Source: CBDEGR01 sp965237895 (lineage in GTDB: Bacteria; Acidobacteriota; Terriglobia; UBA7540; JAPUME01). From it: 64,000 nucleotides of DNA. The notes under the pieces are model-generated. The model saw only the letters and a program-made list of their open reading frames with translations, had not been told where the DNA came from and did not search any database. This document shows positions 54,686 to 62,744 of the stretch, in pieces. Location: assembly GCA_965237895.1 (NCBI GenBank), contig CBDEGR010000002.1, forward strand, positions 806,001 through 870,000, read 5' to 3'. The position numbers and the translations under genes are program-made. How positions within the stretch are numbered: position 1 is the stretch's first letter; each line of letters starts with the position of its first letter.

Positions 54686-55990
54686 TCAGGCGGTTAGGGC
54701 GGCGTGGACCGTCTCCCACATTCCGTTGAGGTTTCCCTCGGAGTCCAGGGTAGGAGTAGATGCTGACGCGGCGGATTCTGTTTCATAGGCCCCGGAGGTC
54801 TGGGGCTGGTTGAGCGCCGCTTCCGAGGCCAGGATTTCCGCCAGCAGAAGCGTGTTCTTAATCCAGACTACTTTTGCCTGGGACGGGGCCGGGTCACCCA
54901 GCACGCCCATCAAAAATCGCAGCGCTTCCCCATCCGAGGGCGAGTGCATCGGCAGAAATCCCATCGGCGGATTCAAGGCGGCCTGCGTGTTGATGTAGGT
55001 CTTCTCGATGTCGATCTTCTTTCGGATGCGCTCGTGCATCAGGTCGGCCATGCCGATGCCGATGGCGTTGCCTTCACTTTCCTTGGTGATGTCGCGGACG
55101 TAGATTAATTGGATCTGGGGAGCTTCGCCCGCCTGGAGCGGCACGCCGCGTCCGATGACCTTGGTATCGAATCCTGTGCCGCTGATGTTCTTGCCGAGTT
55201 GATCGACGATGAGCAGGTCGATTTTCGGGAAGGGAAGCCGCGGCAGCATCCGGCGGGCCTCGACCAGCGCTTGTTCCTCCACCTCGGGCATCCGCTCGGG
55301 CCGGGCCGCCCGCACGGCGCAGATCTCATGCTCTTCGTTTTCAATCACCCCCAGGCCGCAAAGGATCTTTCCGCTGGCGAGTGAAAATCCTCCTACGGCG
55401 CGGATCGCTTCCTCGTAGCCGTGTTGGCGGCAGTAGAGGTGGCAGGCGCGGGCCCCTTGGACCTTCCCGAGTCCGATGGCGGTCATCTTGAGCCAGCCGC
55501 TTTCGATTCGCCCGCTGAAGTCCGTGTGGGTCTTGATGCGGTTGAAGATGACGACCCCGTCCGACGCAAAGGCGAGGCGGTCCATGTAGACCCGGAACCC
55601 TTCGCGAGTACGGCCGAGCTCGACCGCCTCCATCTGCGAGAGCACCGGCATGCCGACCTGCGGCTCGGTGATTCCGTAATCTTCCAGAACTCGCCGCTGG
55701 CCTTCCCCTGTCGCGCCGCCGTGGCTGCCCATCGAGGGAATGATGAACGGCTGGGCTCCTTTCGCCTTCAGCCACTCACCCAACGTCCGAACCTGGAGTG
55801 CCAGGTGGGCAATGCCGCGACTGCCGACCGTGACGGCAATCCGCTTCCCGTGCAGGCTGCTCCGGTCGAGGTGGATCCCGTCTAAGGATTCCGTGAGAGC
55901 CTGGGGTAAATTTCTGAGGGCCGGTTGAGAAGGACCGGTGCGTCGCAGGCGATGAAGGGCCTCCAGAGGCATGGAATCGTTTTGAGCCAT
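54686..55990 (-). CDS. LarA-like (lactate racemase domain, DUF2088) protein
   Basis: The 434-residue protein resembles the LarA superfamily: AVTVGSRGIAHLALQVRTLG near residue 51, FIIPSMGSHGGATGEGQRRV near 82, FNRIKTHTDFSGRIESGWLK near 150 and KIDLLIVDQLGKNISGTGFD near 255. His and Lys in the SHGG and IKTHTDF motifs may correspond to residues that hold the nickel-pincer cofactor in LarA. The genes for that cofactor (larB, larC, larE) are not in the window, so racemase activity is not shown. A -10 box ends only 7 bases before the ATG, which suggests a leaderless transcript; ATG 55972 is an alternative start. Confidence 0.65.
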   Translation of the reverse strand: MAQNDSMPLEALHRLRRTGPSQPALRNLPQALTESLDGIHLDRSSLHGKRIAVTVGSRGIAHLALQVRTLGEWLKAKGAQPFIIPSMGSHGGATGEGQRRVLEDYGITEPQVGMPVLSQMEAVELGRTREGFRVYMDRLAFASDGVVIFNRIKTHTDFSGRIESGWLKMTAIGLGKVQGARACHLYCRQHGYEEAIRAVGGFSLASGKILCGLGVIENEEHEICAVRAARPERMPEVEEQALVEARRMLPRLPFPKIDLLIVDQLGKNISGTGFDTKVIGRGVPLQAGEAPQIQLIYVRDITKESEGNAIGIGMADLMHERIRKKIDIEKTYINTQAALNPPMGFLPMHSPSDGEALRFLMGVLGDPAPSQAKVVWIKNTLLLAEILASEAALNQPQTSGAYETESAASASTPTLDSEGNLNGMWETVHAALTA

Positions 55991-55996
55991 GGAGGA

Positions 55997-56002
55997 ATTA
56001 TA
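55997..56002 (-). promoter_or_regulatory. -10 box directly before the LarA-like gene
   Basis: A perfect TATAAT on the minus strand, preceded by AAGC, ends 7 bases before the ATG at 55990. Transcription would start at about the A of the start codon. Confidence 0.5.
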
Positions 56003-56211
56003 GCTTGGACCGATGAAAATTGAATGAAAATTTGTCCGTCAACTCCGGATTCCTCCTTTCCCTGGCGGGACGGATCTCTTGGGAATTCCGGGTGTGTTCC
56101 TTCGAATCGAGGATCCCGATTGTCTGCCGAAGATTTTCCGTGTACTCTCAGAGCGGAAACTATTCCCCTGACAGAATCCCGACAGAAAGAAGATTCCAGA
56201 GGAGGTAGGCG

Positions 56212-56229
56212 ATGGCGATTGCCCAATAA
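56212..56229 (+). other. Five-codon leader frame or nonsense-mutated start of the ACT protein
   Basis: AGAGGAGG at 56198-56205 is an ideal ribosome-binding site for ATG 56212. This frame reads MAIAQ and stops at UAA (56227-56229), yet it is in the same frame as the ACT-domain gene that follows, and ISVRMKNERGSLAHL after the stop completes the first ACT strand. Confidence 0.55.
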
Positions 56230-56235
56230 ATTTCC

Positions 56236-56601
56236 GTGAGGATGAAAAATGAACGCGGCTCGCTCGCACATCTCTGTTCGGAGATGGCGAAAGTGGCCGT
56301 GAATATCAAAGCGCTTCTGGTCCCGGACCAGGCGGGGGAAGCCCCGGTGCGTTTTTTGGTAGATAACGTTGAAACGGCCGGGAAGGTTTTGGCCGGCCTG
56401 GGCCTTGAATTCACGACGGAAGAGGTGATCGCGGCTCGCATGTCCGACCGGCCGGGGTCGCTGGGAAGAATCACCCGGAAGCTGGCCGAGCACGGCATCG
56501 ATATCCACTACGCCTACGGGAGCGTGGCGAAAGGCACGAAAGAGGCCGTGCTCGCCCTGGCGGTCTCCGACGTCCAGGCGGCGGCAAAAGTGGTTAAGTA
56601 A
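56236..56601 (+). CDS. Tandem ACT-domain regulatory protein with interrupted N-terminus
   Basis: The frame holds two ACT domains. The first is ERGSLAHLCSEMAKVAVNIK with APVRFLVDNVETAGKVLAGL, the second EEVIAARMSDRPGSLGRITR with HGIDIHYAYGSVAKGTKEAV. Such stand-alone double-ACT proteins bind amino acids. The only good ribosome-binding site serves ATG 56212, six codons before a UAA. GTG 56236 or ATG 56242 could restart translation 6-12 bases after the stop, giving about 121 residues with the first strand shortened. The UAA could be a point mutation from a Lys, Gln or Glu codon, or a sequence error. Confidence 0.65.
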   Translation: MRMKNERGSLAHLCSEMAKVAVNIKALLVPDQAGEAPVRFLVDNVETAGKVLAGLGLEFTTEEVIAARMSDRPGSLGRITRKLAEHGIDIHYAYGSVAKGTKEAVLALAVSDVQAAAKVVK

Positions 56602-56656
56602 GGGGATTCATAAGGAAAGCGTTTCGGTCGGTTTGCCGTTCGATCGTTGCGGGTCG

Positions 56657-56869
56657 TCAGTTCGTGAGTTCGGCCGCAAGGCCCGTTTCCCGTACCAAGG
56701 TGAGAACTTCGGCCTCATTCATCCGCGTAGCGTCGTATTCCACACGAAGTTCCTCTCCTTCGGCCTGCAACTTCCGGATTCCATATACGGTGGAGAGCCC
56801 TCGGAGTCGCTCGAGTTCGGATTCCTGAAGATCGCGCGGAATCTTCAATCGCAGTTCAACCATTGTCAT
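56657..56869 (-). CDS. Small HMA-like protein lacking the metal-binding cysteines
   Basis: The 70-residue product (MTMVELRLKIPRDLQESELE, then RLRGLSTVYGIRKLQAEGEE and a closing beta-alpha unit) has the ferredoxin-like beta-alpha-beta order and length of CopZ/heavy-metal-associated domains. The CxxC site in the first loop is absent (LKIPRDLQ). It is divergent from copA, with its -10 box 31 bases upstream. A role beside CopA is possible but the missing cysteines argue against copper delivery. Confidence 0.55.
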   Translation of the reverse strand: MTMVELRLKIPRDLQESELERLRGLSTVYGIRKLQAEGEELRVEYDATRMNEAEVLTLVRETGLAAELTN

Positions 56870-56899
56870 TGTGTCCCTCTCCGCCGAAAAAGAGGATGC

Positions 56900-56905
56900 T
56901 ATTAT
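56900..56905 (-). promoter_or_regulatory. -10 box of the small HMA-like gene
   Basis: Minus-strand TATAAT preceded by AAGC, the same context as before the LarA-like gene. It predicts a leader of about 24 bases to ATG 56869. The -35 region is poor. Confidence 0.4.
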
Positions 56906-56981
56906 AGCTTCAGGCAGGTGCGAACGATAGCGCGTCGAAAAATAAATCGGCCTGCTGTTTTTCGGTACAGGAAATCTTCCC

Positions 56982-59438
56982 ATGCCGGTGAAAGCGAAAG
57001 AACCCCGGAAAAGCGTCACACTGGAGATTCAGGGGATGACCTGCGCCTCCTGCGCCCTGCGGATTGAAAAGACGCTGGGAAGAGTGCCCGGTGTGGAGGA
57101 GGCGGTGGTGAACTTCGCCACCGAGAAAGCGAACGTGTCCGTAGGCTCCGAGGGGCCGTCCGCCGAGCAGCTTACCGAAGCCGTCGAGGCGGTCGGCTAC
57201 AGGGTGCGGCCCGGAGGGGCCGGGGAAGGCCATGCCGGGCGGAAAGAAACGCCCACGCTCCAAATCGGCGGGATGCATTGCGTTTCCTGTGTCGCCCGCG
57301 TCGAAAAGGCTCTGGAATCTGTGGAGGGGGTGAACTCCGCTTCGGTCAACTTGGCGACGGAGAAGGCCACGGTAGCAATGGGTTCACAAGTAGTTTTCGA
57401 TCAACTCCGCCGGGCCGTGGAAGCCGCAGGATATTCGGCCTCGGAAATCACCGGAAAAGGCGCGGAGGCGGGTCCCCCGGAGACAGCGAGGGGCGCAGAA
57501 GTTGGCGATGCCGAACGTCGGCGAGAAGATCGAATCCTGAAGCGTGACCTCTGGTTGTCGCTGGGCTTGGGCGTCCCGGCGATGGCCATCGGAATGTTTG
57601 TGAAGGAGCTGCCGGGCCGCGAGTGGATTCTTCTGTGCCTGACGGCGCCGGTTTGGGCCTACGCGGGGCGGCGCTTCCATCAGAATTCGCTGAAGCTGGC
57701 CCGCCGGTTTGCCGCCAACATGGATACGCTGGTTTCGCTGGGGACGACGGCGGCGTTCCTCTGGAGCGCGGTGGCGGTTTTTACAGGAAGAACGGATCAA
57801 ATCTATTTCGATTCCGCTGCCGTCATTATTGCCCTGATCTTACTCGGTAGAGTTTTTGAAAATCGCGCCAAGAGCCGCGCGCGGGATGCCATCGGACGAT
57901 TGCTCGAGCTGCAACCGCCCAGGGCGCGCGTCGAGCAGAACGGGCAGGAGATGGAAATTCCCCTCGAGCAAGTCCGAACCGACGACATTGTGGTGATCCG
58001 CCCCGGCGACAAGTTCCCGGTGGATGGCGTGGTTGTCGAGGGGCGCAGCTCGGTGGATGAGTCCCTGCTGACCGGCGAGAGTCTTCCGGTGGAGAAGGGG
58101 ACGGAGGATGAGGTCACCGGCGGGACGATCAACGGCAACGGGGCGCTCCGCTACCGGGCGACGCGCGTCGGCGAGGATACGACGCTGGCCGAGATCATCC
58201 GCATTGTGGAAGCAGCGCAAGGTTCGAAAGCCCCGCTTCAGCGCTTGGCGGACCGCGTGGCTTCCGTCTTTGTGCCGATCGTGATCGCAATCGCCCTCGT
58301 GACCTTCCTGGCGCATATTCTGATTTTCGGGCACGCAGCCACCGTAGGCTTGATCAGCGCCGTGGCGGTGTTGATCATCGCCTGCCCGTGCGCGATGGGG
58401 CTGGCCATGCCGACCGCCATCATGGTGGGCACGGGCAAGGGAGCCGAATATGGGCTGCTCATCAAGGGCGGCGAGAGTCTGGAAAAGGCCGGAGACCTTT
58501 CGCTGGTGGTCTTTGACAAGACCGGCACGCTGACGCGGGGTGTGCCGCAAGTAACCGAAGTTCTCCCGGTAAACGGCCATACTACGCAGGACGTCCTGAA
58601 GCTTGCGGCAGCGGTGGAGCGGCAGAGCGAGCACCCGCTGGCCGCGGCCATTCTACGCGAAGCCGAGAAACAGGGAATTGATGTTCGGGACGGATTAAAA
58701 ATCGAAGACTTCGACTACACGCCCGGGCTGGGCATCGAGGCCCGAATCAATGGAGAACAAATACGGCTGGGGAGCAGGCGCTTTTTTAATTTTCAGATCG
58801 GTCCGCTTGAGGGAGATCTGTCGTGCCTGGAAGGCGATGGGCAGACGGTGGTCTTGGTCGGCAAGGGCGACTCTCTTGTCGGAGCTTTGGCCGTGGCCGA
58901 CCAACCGAAAGAAGAGGCCCGCGCGGTGGTCGAGCGGCTGCACCGGCTGGGCCTGAAGACGGCTATGCTGACCGGCGACCGGGAGGTGACGGCGAGGGCC
59001 ATCGCCCGGCGGGTGGGCATCGACGAGGTGATCGCCGAAGTCCTGCCCGGCGACAAGGCCGCGGCTGTGTTGGACCTGCAAAAAAAAGGCGAGTCGGTGG
59101 CCATGGTGGGGGACGGTGTGAACGACGCTCCGGCGCTGGCGCAGGCGGATTTAGGGATGGCGCTTTCGAGCGGGTCGGCGGTGGCGATGGAGACCGCCGA
59201 CGTGACGCTGCTGGGCTCGGACCTGAGGAGTGTTGCCCGCAGCATCAAGCTTGCCCGCCGCACGGTCCGCACCATCAAGCAGAATCTCTTCTGGGCCTTC
59301 TTCTATAACGTGCTGGCAATTCCGCTGGCTGCCGCCGGTCTGCTCAACCCGATGATCGCCGCCGGCGCCATGGCCTTCAGTTCGGTCTTCGTGGTGATGA
59401 ATTCCCTCCGCCTGCGGCGGTTCACACCGGCGATTTGA
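56982..59438 (+). CDS. copA: Copper-translocating P1B-type ATPase
   Basis: The 818-residue pump exports Cu(I) from the cytoplasm. Two N-terminal heavy-metal domains carry GMTCASCALRIEKTL (near residue 14) and GMHCVSCVARVEKAL (near 97). TGES in DESLLTGESLPVEKG is near 362, the membrane CPC motif in IACPCAMGLAMPTA near 467, the phosphorylated Asp in VVFDKTGTLTRG near 511, the SEHPLA nucleotide motif near 547 and VGDGVNDAPALAQ near 708. All match CopA. No copper-responsive regulator is adjacent. Downstream lie a hairpin and a convergent tlpA. Confidence 0.95.
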   Translation: MPVKAKEPRKSVTLEIQGMTCASCALRIEKTLGRVPGVEEAVVNFATEKANVSVGSEGPSAEQLTEAVEAVGYRVRPGGAGEGHAGRKETPTLQIGGMHCVSCVARVEKALESVEGVNSASVNLATEKATVAMGSQVVFDQLRRAVEAAGYSASEITGKGAEAGPPETARGAEVGDAERRREDRILKRDLWLSLGLGVPAMAIGMFVKELPGREWILLCLTAPVWAYAGRRFHQNSLKLARRFAANMDTLVSLGTTAAFLWSAVAVFTGRTDQIYFDSAAVIIALILLGRVFENRAKSRARDAIGRLLELQPPRARVEQNGQEMEIPLEQVRTDDIVVIRPGDKFPVDGVVVEGRSSVDESLLTGESLPVEKGTEDEVTGGTINGNGALRYRATRVGEDTTLAEIIRIVEAAQGSKAPLQRLADRVASVFVPIVIAIALVTFLAHILIFGHAATVGLISAVAVLIIACPCAMGLAMPTAIMVGTGKGAEYGLLIKGGESLEKAGDLSLVVFDKTGTLTRGVPQVTEVLPVNGHTTQDVLKLAAAVERQSEHPLAAAILREAEKQGIDVRDGLKIEDFDYTPGLGIEARINGEQIRLGSRRFFNFQIGPLEGDLSCLEGDGQTVVLVGKGDSLVGALAVADQPKEEARAVVERLHRLGLKTAMLTGDREVTARAIARRVGIDEVIAEVLPGDKAAAVLDLQKKGESVAMVGDGVNDAPALAQADLGMALSSGSAVAMETADVTLLGSDLRSVARSIKLARRTVRTIKQNLFWAFFYNVLAIPLAAAGLLNPMIAAGAMAFSSVFVVMNSLRLRRFTPAI

Positions 59439-59495
59439 AAGCAGGAATCCGTATGGGTCGCCGGGCTTGCTTTCCCCCAGCCCCCCTCGCCCGGC

Positions 59496-59515
59496 GACGG
59501 CCTGGCAAGGCCGTC
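59496..59515. terminator. Perfect 8-bp hairpin between copA and tlpA
   Basis: GACGGCCT (59496-59503) and AGGCCGTC (59508-59515) pair fully around GGCA. No T run follows on either strand, so it may be a dispersed repeat rather than a true terminator. It lies in the convergent gap. Confidence 0.4.
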
Positions 59516-59555
59516 CTATCCCCTCTGTGCGTCCAGGATGGCCGGGAGAGTGCGG

Positions 59556-60083
59556 TTATTGGGGCTGGCCGGCGTTGCGGGCGAGTGCCAGCAGCTGGTT
59601 GCGCAGGTTGGGCTGGTCCCAATCGACGGCGCCGAACATCTTGTCGTGTACCTTTCCGTTGGGTCCGAGGATGTAGGTCTCCGGATATTTGTACGTTCCG
59701 TAGCGCGCGGCGAGGCGGCGCTCCGGGTCGCGGGCGACAGTCAAGGTAAGGCCGTGCTGGGCGACGAAGTTTCTGAGAATATCCAGGTCCCGGTCGACGC
59801 TGACGGTGAGGACGGTCACCTTATCGAGCTTTGAAAGCCGCTCCAGACTCGGCATCTCCGTCACGCAGGGCGGGCACCAAGTGGCCCAGAAGTTGAGCAC
59901 GACGACGCGCCCGCGGTAACGGCTGAGTTCGACCGGTTCGCCCTGAAGCGATTCCAAGGTGAAGGTCGGCGCGGCTTCCCCGGCGCGTACCGGGCGGTCC
60001 AATTTTTCCGTGACGCCGAAGAAGAGAACTCCGGCCAGGGGAACGCCGAGCAGCGTAAATCTCAGCAGGCTACCTTTCTTCAT
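59556..60083 (-). CDS. TlpA/ResA-type thiol-disulfide oxidoreductase
   Basis: The 175-residue protein has an N-terminal anchor or signal (LLRFTLLGVPLAGVLFFGV) and a full TlpA domain: APTFTLESLQGEPVELSRYR, NFWATWCPPCVTEMPSLERL near residue 68 with the CPPC site, VLTVSVDRDLDILRNFV, and the cis-Pro region GTYKYPETYILGPNGKV near 130. It faces the periplasm and reduces disulfides, for example during cytochrome c maturation or copper-site assembly; the neighbouring copA makes the second attractive but unproven. Confidence 0.88.
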   Translation of the reverse strand: MKKGSLLRFTLLGVPLAGVLFFGVTEKLDRPVRAGEAAPTFTLESLQGEPVELSRYRGRVVVLNFWATWCPPCVTEMPSLERLSKLDKVTVLTVSVDRDLDILRNFVAQHGLTLTVARDPERRLAARYGTYKYPETYILGPNGKVHDKMFGAVDWDQPNLRNQLLALARNAGQPQ

Positions 60084-60092
60084 GACCCTTCC

Positions 60093-60098
60093 ATTATA
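60093..60098 (-). promoter_or_regulatory. -10 box directly before tlpA
   Basis: TATAAT on the minus strand ends 10 bases before the ATG at 60083. GGAAGGG lies between, so the transcript would begin within or just after the ribosome-binding site, giving almost no leader. Confidence 0.45.
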
Positions 60099-60169
60099 AT
60101 AGCCGGTGCGGCAGGAAGGGAAATTTCACCGGATCAAATGGAGAGGAATCCGCCCGCGCAGGAGAGAGG

Positions 60170-61252
60170 GTGGAGTGTATCCCCAGGGTGAATCAACAGT
60201 CTCCCCCAGCGAAAGTTTCGGTCATCATTCCCGTTCGCAACGAACAGAAAAATGTGGAGGGCGTAGTACGGTCGCTTGCCGGGCAGGAAGGGGTGGCGGA
60301 AATCCTTATGGTCAACGACCATTCGGAAGACCACACGGCAGAAATTCTGGCGAGACTGGCCGAGGAGATTCCGAACCTCACAGCGCTCGAAGCGCCGGAA
60401 CTGCCGCCAGGATGGACCGGGAAGAATCACGCGCTGGCCTACGGCGCCGAGCATGCGCAGGGAGAGATCTTCCTCTTTACCGATGCCGATGCGCGCTATT
60501 TTGAGGGCACCGTCGCCGCTTGCGCCCTGCGAATGGAACGGGAGGGACTGGCTGTCTATTCTCTCTCTCCGGAGCAGCAGACGCCGACGCTTTGGGAACG
60601 CGCCGCGGTGCCGTATATCTATTCCCGTTTGGCCGAGAGGTACAAGTTTGATGAGGTCAACGACCCGCAAGGTCCTAAGGCGGCGGCCAACGGGCAGTTT
60701 TTGATGATAAGTCGCCGGGCGTATGAAGCGATTGGGGGGCACAAGGGGGTTCGAGGGGAAATTCTTGAAGACGTGGTCCTGGCGAAGAAAGCGAAGTTGG
60801 CCGACCATCGGCTTCGGTTCAAATGCGGAAAGGGCCGGGTGAGAACGCGCATGTATCCGACGGTGGGCGAGTTTTGGACGGGGTGGGTGAAAAATTTTTA
60901 TCTGCTGTTCGGTGGGACAGGGGGGGCGACACTACGAACGGTGGTGAGCACGTTGGCGCTGGATTTGGGTTTGCCGGCGGGACTTTTTATCGGCTGGGTA
61001 TTGTTTCTGTGGGACCCGACGCGGTCGCCGGCGCTCGGGGTGGCGCTGGTGCTGCTCCCGATTGTCACCTTTCGGCAGTGTCGATATGAGGCGGGGCTCA
61101 AGAGATTGGGCTTTCCGGGCCGGTTGGCGTTCTATCGGCCGGTGAGCGCGGTGGTGTTTATCTTGCTCCTGCTGAATTCCGCTTGGGCCCATCGGGCCGG
61201 CGGCCGGGTTCGGTGGAAGGGCCGCAGTTACCCCGCTAAAAACTTGAGGTAG
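60170..61252 (+). CDS. Membrane-associated family 2 glycosyltransferase
   Basis: The 360-residue GT2 protein has VSVIIPVRNEQKNVEGVVRS near residue 17, VNDHSEDHTAEILARLAEEI near 47, the metal-binding FLFTDADARYFEG near 100, GQFLMISRRAYEAIGGHKGV near 180 and the EILEDVVLAKKAK catalytic-base region, then three hydrophobic C-terminal segments. It resembles enzymes that glycosylate lipids such as carotenoids or hopanoids (CrtQ/HpnB-like). The start is GTG. The first PTPS gene begins 3 bases after its stop, so it heads a five-gene operon with pterin genes. Confidence 0.82.
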   Translation: MECIPRVNQQSPPAKVSVIIPVRNEQKNVEGVVRSLAGQEGVAEILMVNDHSEDHTAEILARLAEEIPNLTALEAPELPPGWTGKNHALAYGAEHAQGEIFLFTDADARYFEGTVAACALRMEREGLAVYSLSPEQQTPTLWERAAVPYIYSRLAERYKFDEVNDPQGPKAAANGQFLMISRRAYEAIGGHKGVRGEILEDVVLAKKAKLADHRLRFKCGKGRVRTRMYPTVGEFWTGWVKNFYLLFGGTGGATLRTVVSTLALDLGLPAGLFIGWVLFLWDPTRSPALGVALVLLPIVTFRQCRYEAGLKRLGFPGRLAFYRPVSAVVFILLLLNSAWAHRAGGRVRWKGRSYPAKNLR

Positions 61253-61254
61253 CT

Positions 61255-61662
61255 ATGATCTATCTGACGCGAAAGGCCGAATTTTCGGCTTCACACTACT
61301 ACCACAATCCGGAGATGAGCCCGGAGGAGAACCGCCTCACTTTCGGCAAGTGCAACAATCCGTACGGCCACGGGCACAACTACGTGGTGGAGGTGACGGT
61401 GGCCGGTGAGGTGAACGAGCGCACCGGCATGGTGCTGGACCTGAAGGACCTGAAGCAGGTATTGGAGCAGCAGGTGCTCGAACCGTTCGATCACAAGTTC
61501 CTGAATAAAGAGGTGCCGGTCTTCGAGCGGAAGATTCCGACGACGGAGAACGTGGCCGTTGAAATTTGGAGCCGGCTCACGGGTAAGTTTCCGGCCTGCC
61601 GGCTGCATCGGGTTCGGGTCTATGAGAGCCAGGACTTGTATGTGGATTACTGCGGAGAATGA
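61255..61662 (+). CDS. 6-pyruvoyltetrahydropterin synthase-type protein (first copy)
   Basis: The 135-residue T-fold enzyme has zinc ligands in FSASHYYHN and GHGHNY, the catalytic Cys in FGKCNNPYGHGHNYVVEVTV near residue 32, the Asp-His pair in FDHKFLNKEVPV near 80 and the pterin-anchoring Glu in TTENVAVEIW near 100. The spacing CxxxxxHGH is that of PTPS-I of tetrahydrobiopterin synthesis; QueD of queuosine synthesis usually has CxxxHGH. It would act on dihydroneopterin triphosphate from FolE, encoded two genes downstream. Confidence 0.87.
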   Translation: MIYLTRKAEFSASHYYHNPEMSPEENRLTFGKCNNPYGHGHNYVVEVTVAGEVNERTGMVLDLKDLKQVLEQQVLEPFDHKFLNKEVPVFERKIPTTENVAVEIWSRLTGKFPACRLHRVRVYESQDLYVDYCGE

Positions 61663-62084
61663 AAATTTACCTGACACGCCGGTATCGGTTTGCCGCTGCG
61701 CACCGGCTGCACAACGAGCGGTTGAGCGGCGAGGAGAACGCCCGCCTCTACGGCAAATGCAACAATCCGCACGGCCACGGGCATAACTACACGCTGGAGG
61801 TGACCGTCGCCGGACCCCTCGACCCGTGCACCGGCATGGTGATGAATCTGGCAGACCTGGACGCCTCGGTGGAGCAGGAGGTTCTGGAGCGCTTCGACCA
61901 CATGCATTTGAATCTGGACGTTGAAAGGTTCCGTTCCAGGGTGCCGACGACGGAAAATCTCTGCCGGGAGGTTTTCGCTCTGTTGAGACCGCGAATCGAG
62001 GGGAAGAACAGCGCGGGCGAAGTGAAACTGGCTCGCGTACGGCTGGAAGAGACCAGCTCGAATTTTTTTGAATATGCGGGCTGA
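61659..62084 (+). CDS. 6-pyruvoyltetrahydropterin synthase-type protein (second copy)
   Basis: The 141-residue paralogue of the preceding gene overlaps it by 4 bases (ATGA). It keeps all key sites: RFAAAHRLHNERLSGEENAR, YGKCNNPHGHGHNYTLEVTV with CxxxxxHGH, FDHMHLNLDVERF and TTENLCREVFALL. The two copies are clearly diverged, so one may have a different product or they may form a heterohexamer. folE follows after 17 bases. Confidence 0.87.
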   Translation: MKIYLTRRYRFAAAHRLHNERLSGEENARLYGKCNNPHGHGHNYTLEVTVAGPLDPCTGMVMNLADLDASVEQEVLERFDHMHLNLDVERFRSRVPTTENLCREVFALLRPRIEGKNSAGEVKLARVRLEETSSNFFEYAG

Positions 62085-62101
62085 AGGGGAGAGTTGTAAA
62101 A

Positions 62102-62707
62102 ATGAAACGGGAATTCCAAGCGGAGATGTTGGATGGGAAGGAGCGGGTCGGCGACAGATTGGAAGAGCTGATTCGGGAGCAGTTGTTGGAGCTGGGAGAG
62201 GACCCTCATCGGGAAGGCTTGCGACGGACCCCGCTGCGAGGGGCCGGCGCGTTGCGCTTTCTCACCCAGGGGTACCAGGAGAGCGTGGACGAGGTGCTGA
62301 ATGGCGCGCTCTATGACGTGATCTACGACGAGATGGTGATCGTGCGCGATATTGAGCTGTACAGTTTGTGTGAGCATCATCTACTGCCGTTCTTCGGTAA
62401 GTGCCATGTCGCCTACATTCCCACCAAGAAGGTGATCGGGCTGAGCAAGGTACCGCGCTTGGTAGACGTCTTTGCGCGGCGGCTGCAACTCCAAGAGAGA
62501 TTAACGAACCAGATTGCCCAAGCCCTGATGGAAAAGGTAAAACCGCTGGGTGTGGGCGTGATCATCGAAGCGCAACACCTCTGCATGGTGATGCGAGGCG
62601 TGCAGAAGCAGAATTCGGTGGCCGTCACTTCGGCCATGCTCGGGGTCTTTCGCAAGGACCATCAGACCCGTGAGGAGTTTCTCTCACTGGTACGGAAGGC
62701 GAACTGA
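62102..62707 (+). CDS. folE: GTP cyclohydrolase I
   Basis: The 201-residue enzyme converts GTP to dihydroneopterin triphosphate. It has EDPHREGLRRTPLRGAGALR near residue 36, DIELYSLCEHHLLPFFGKCH near 77 with the zinc Cys and His, KVIGLSKVPRLVDVFARRLQ, LTNQIAQAL, and the second zinc Cys in EAQHLCMVMRGVQKQNSV near 160. It can feed folate, but its place behind two PTPS genes and before an SDR suggests a biopterin-like pathway. Confidence 0.95.
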   Translation: MKREFQAEMLDGKERVGDRLEELIREQLLELGEDPHREGLRRTPLRGAGALRFLTQGYQESVDEVLNGALYDVIYDEMVIVRDIELYSLCEHHLLPFFGKCHVAYIPTKKVIGLSKVPRLVDVFARRLQLQERLTNQIAQALMEKVKPLGVGVIIEAQHLCMVMRGVQKQNSVAVTSAMLGVFRKDHQTREEFLSLVRKAN

Positions 62708-62744
62708 GCGAAGCGGCAACCTTCGCCCGGCAGGAGGGGCCGGC

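Noticed and set aside
61255..62084. Naming both PTPS genes queD
   Set aside because: The CxxxxxHGH spacing and the folE-SDR context fit PTPS-I better than queuosine synthesis.
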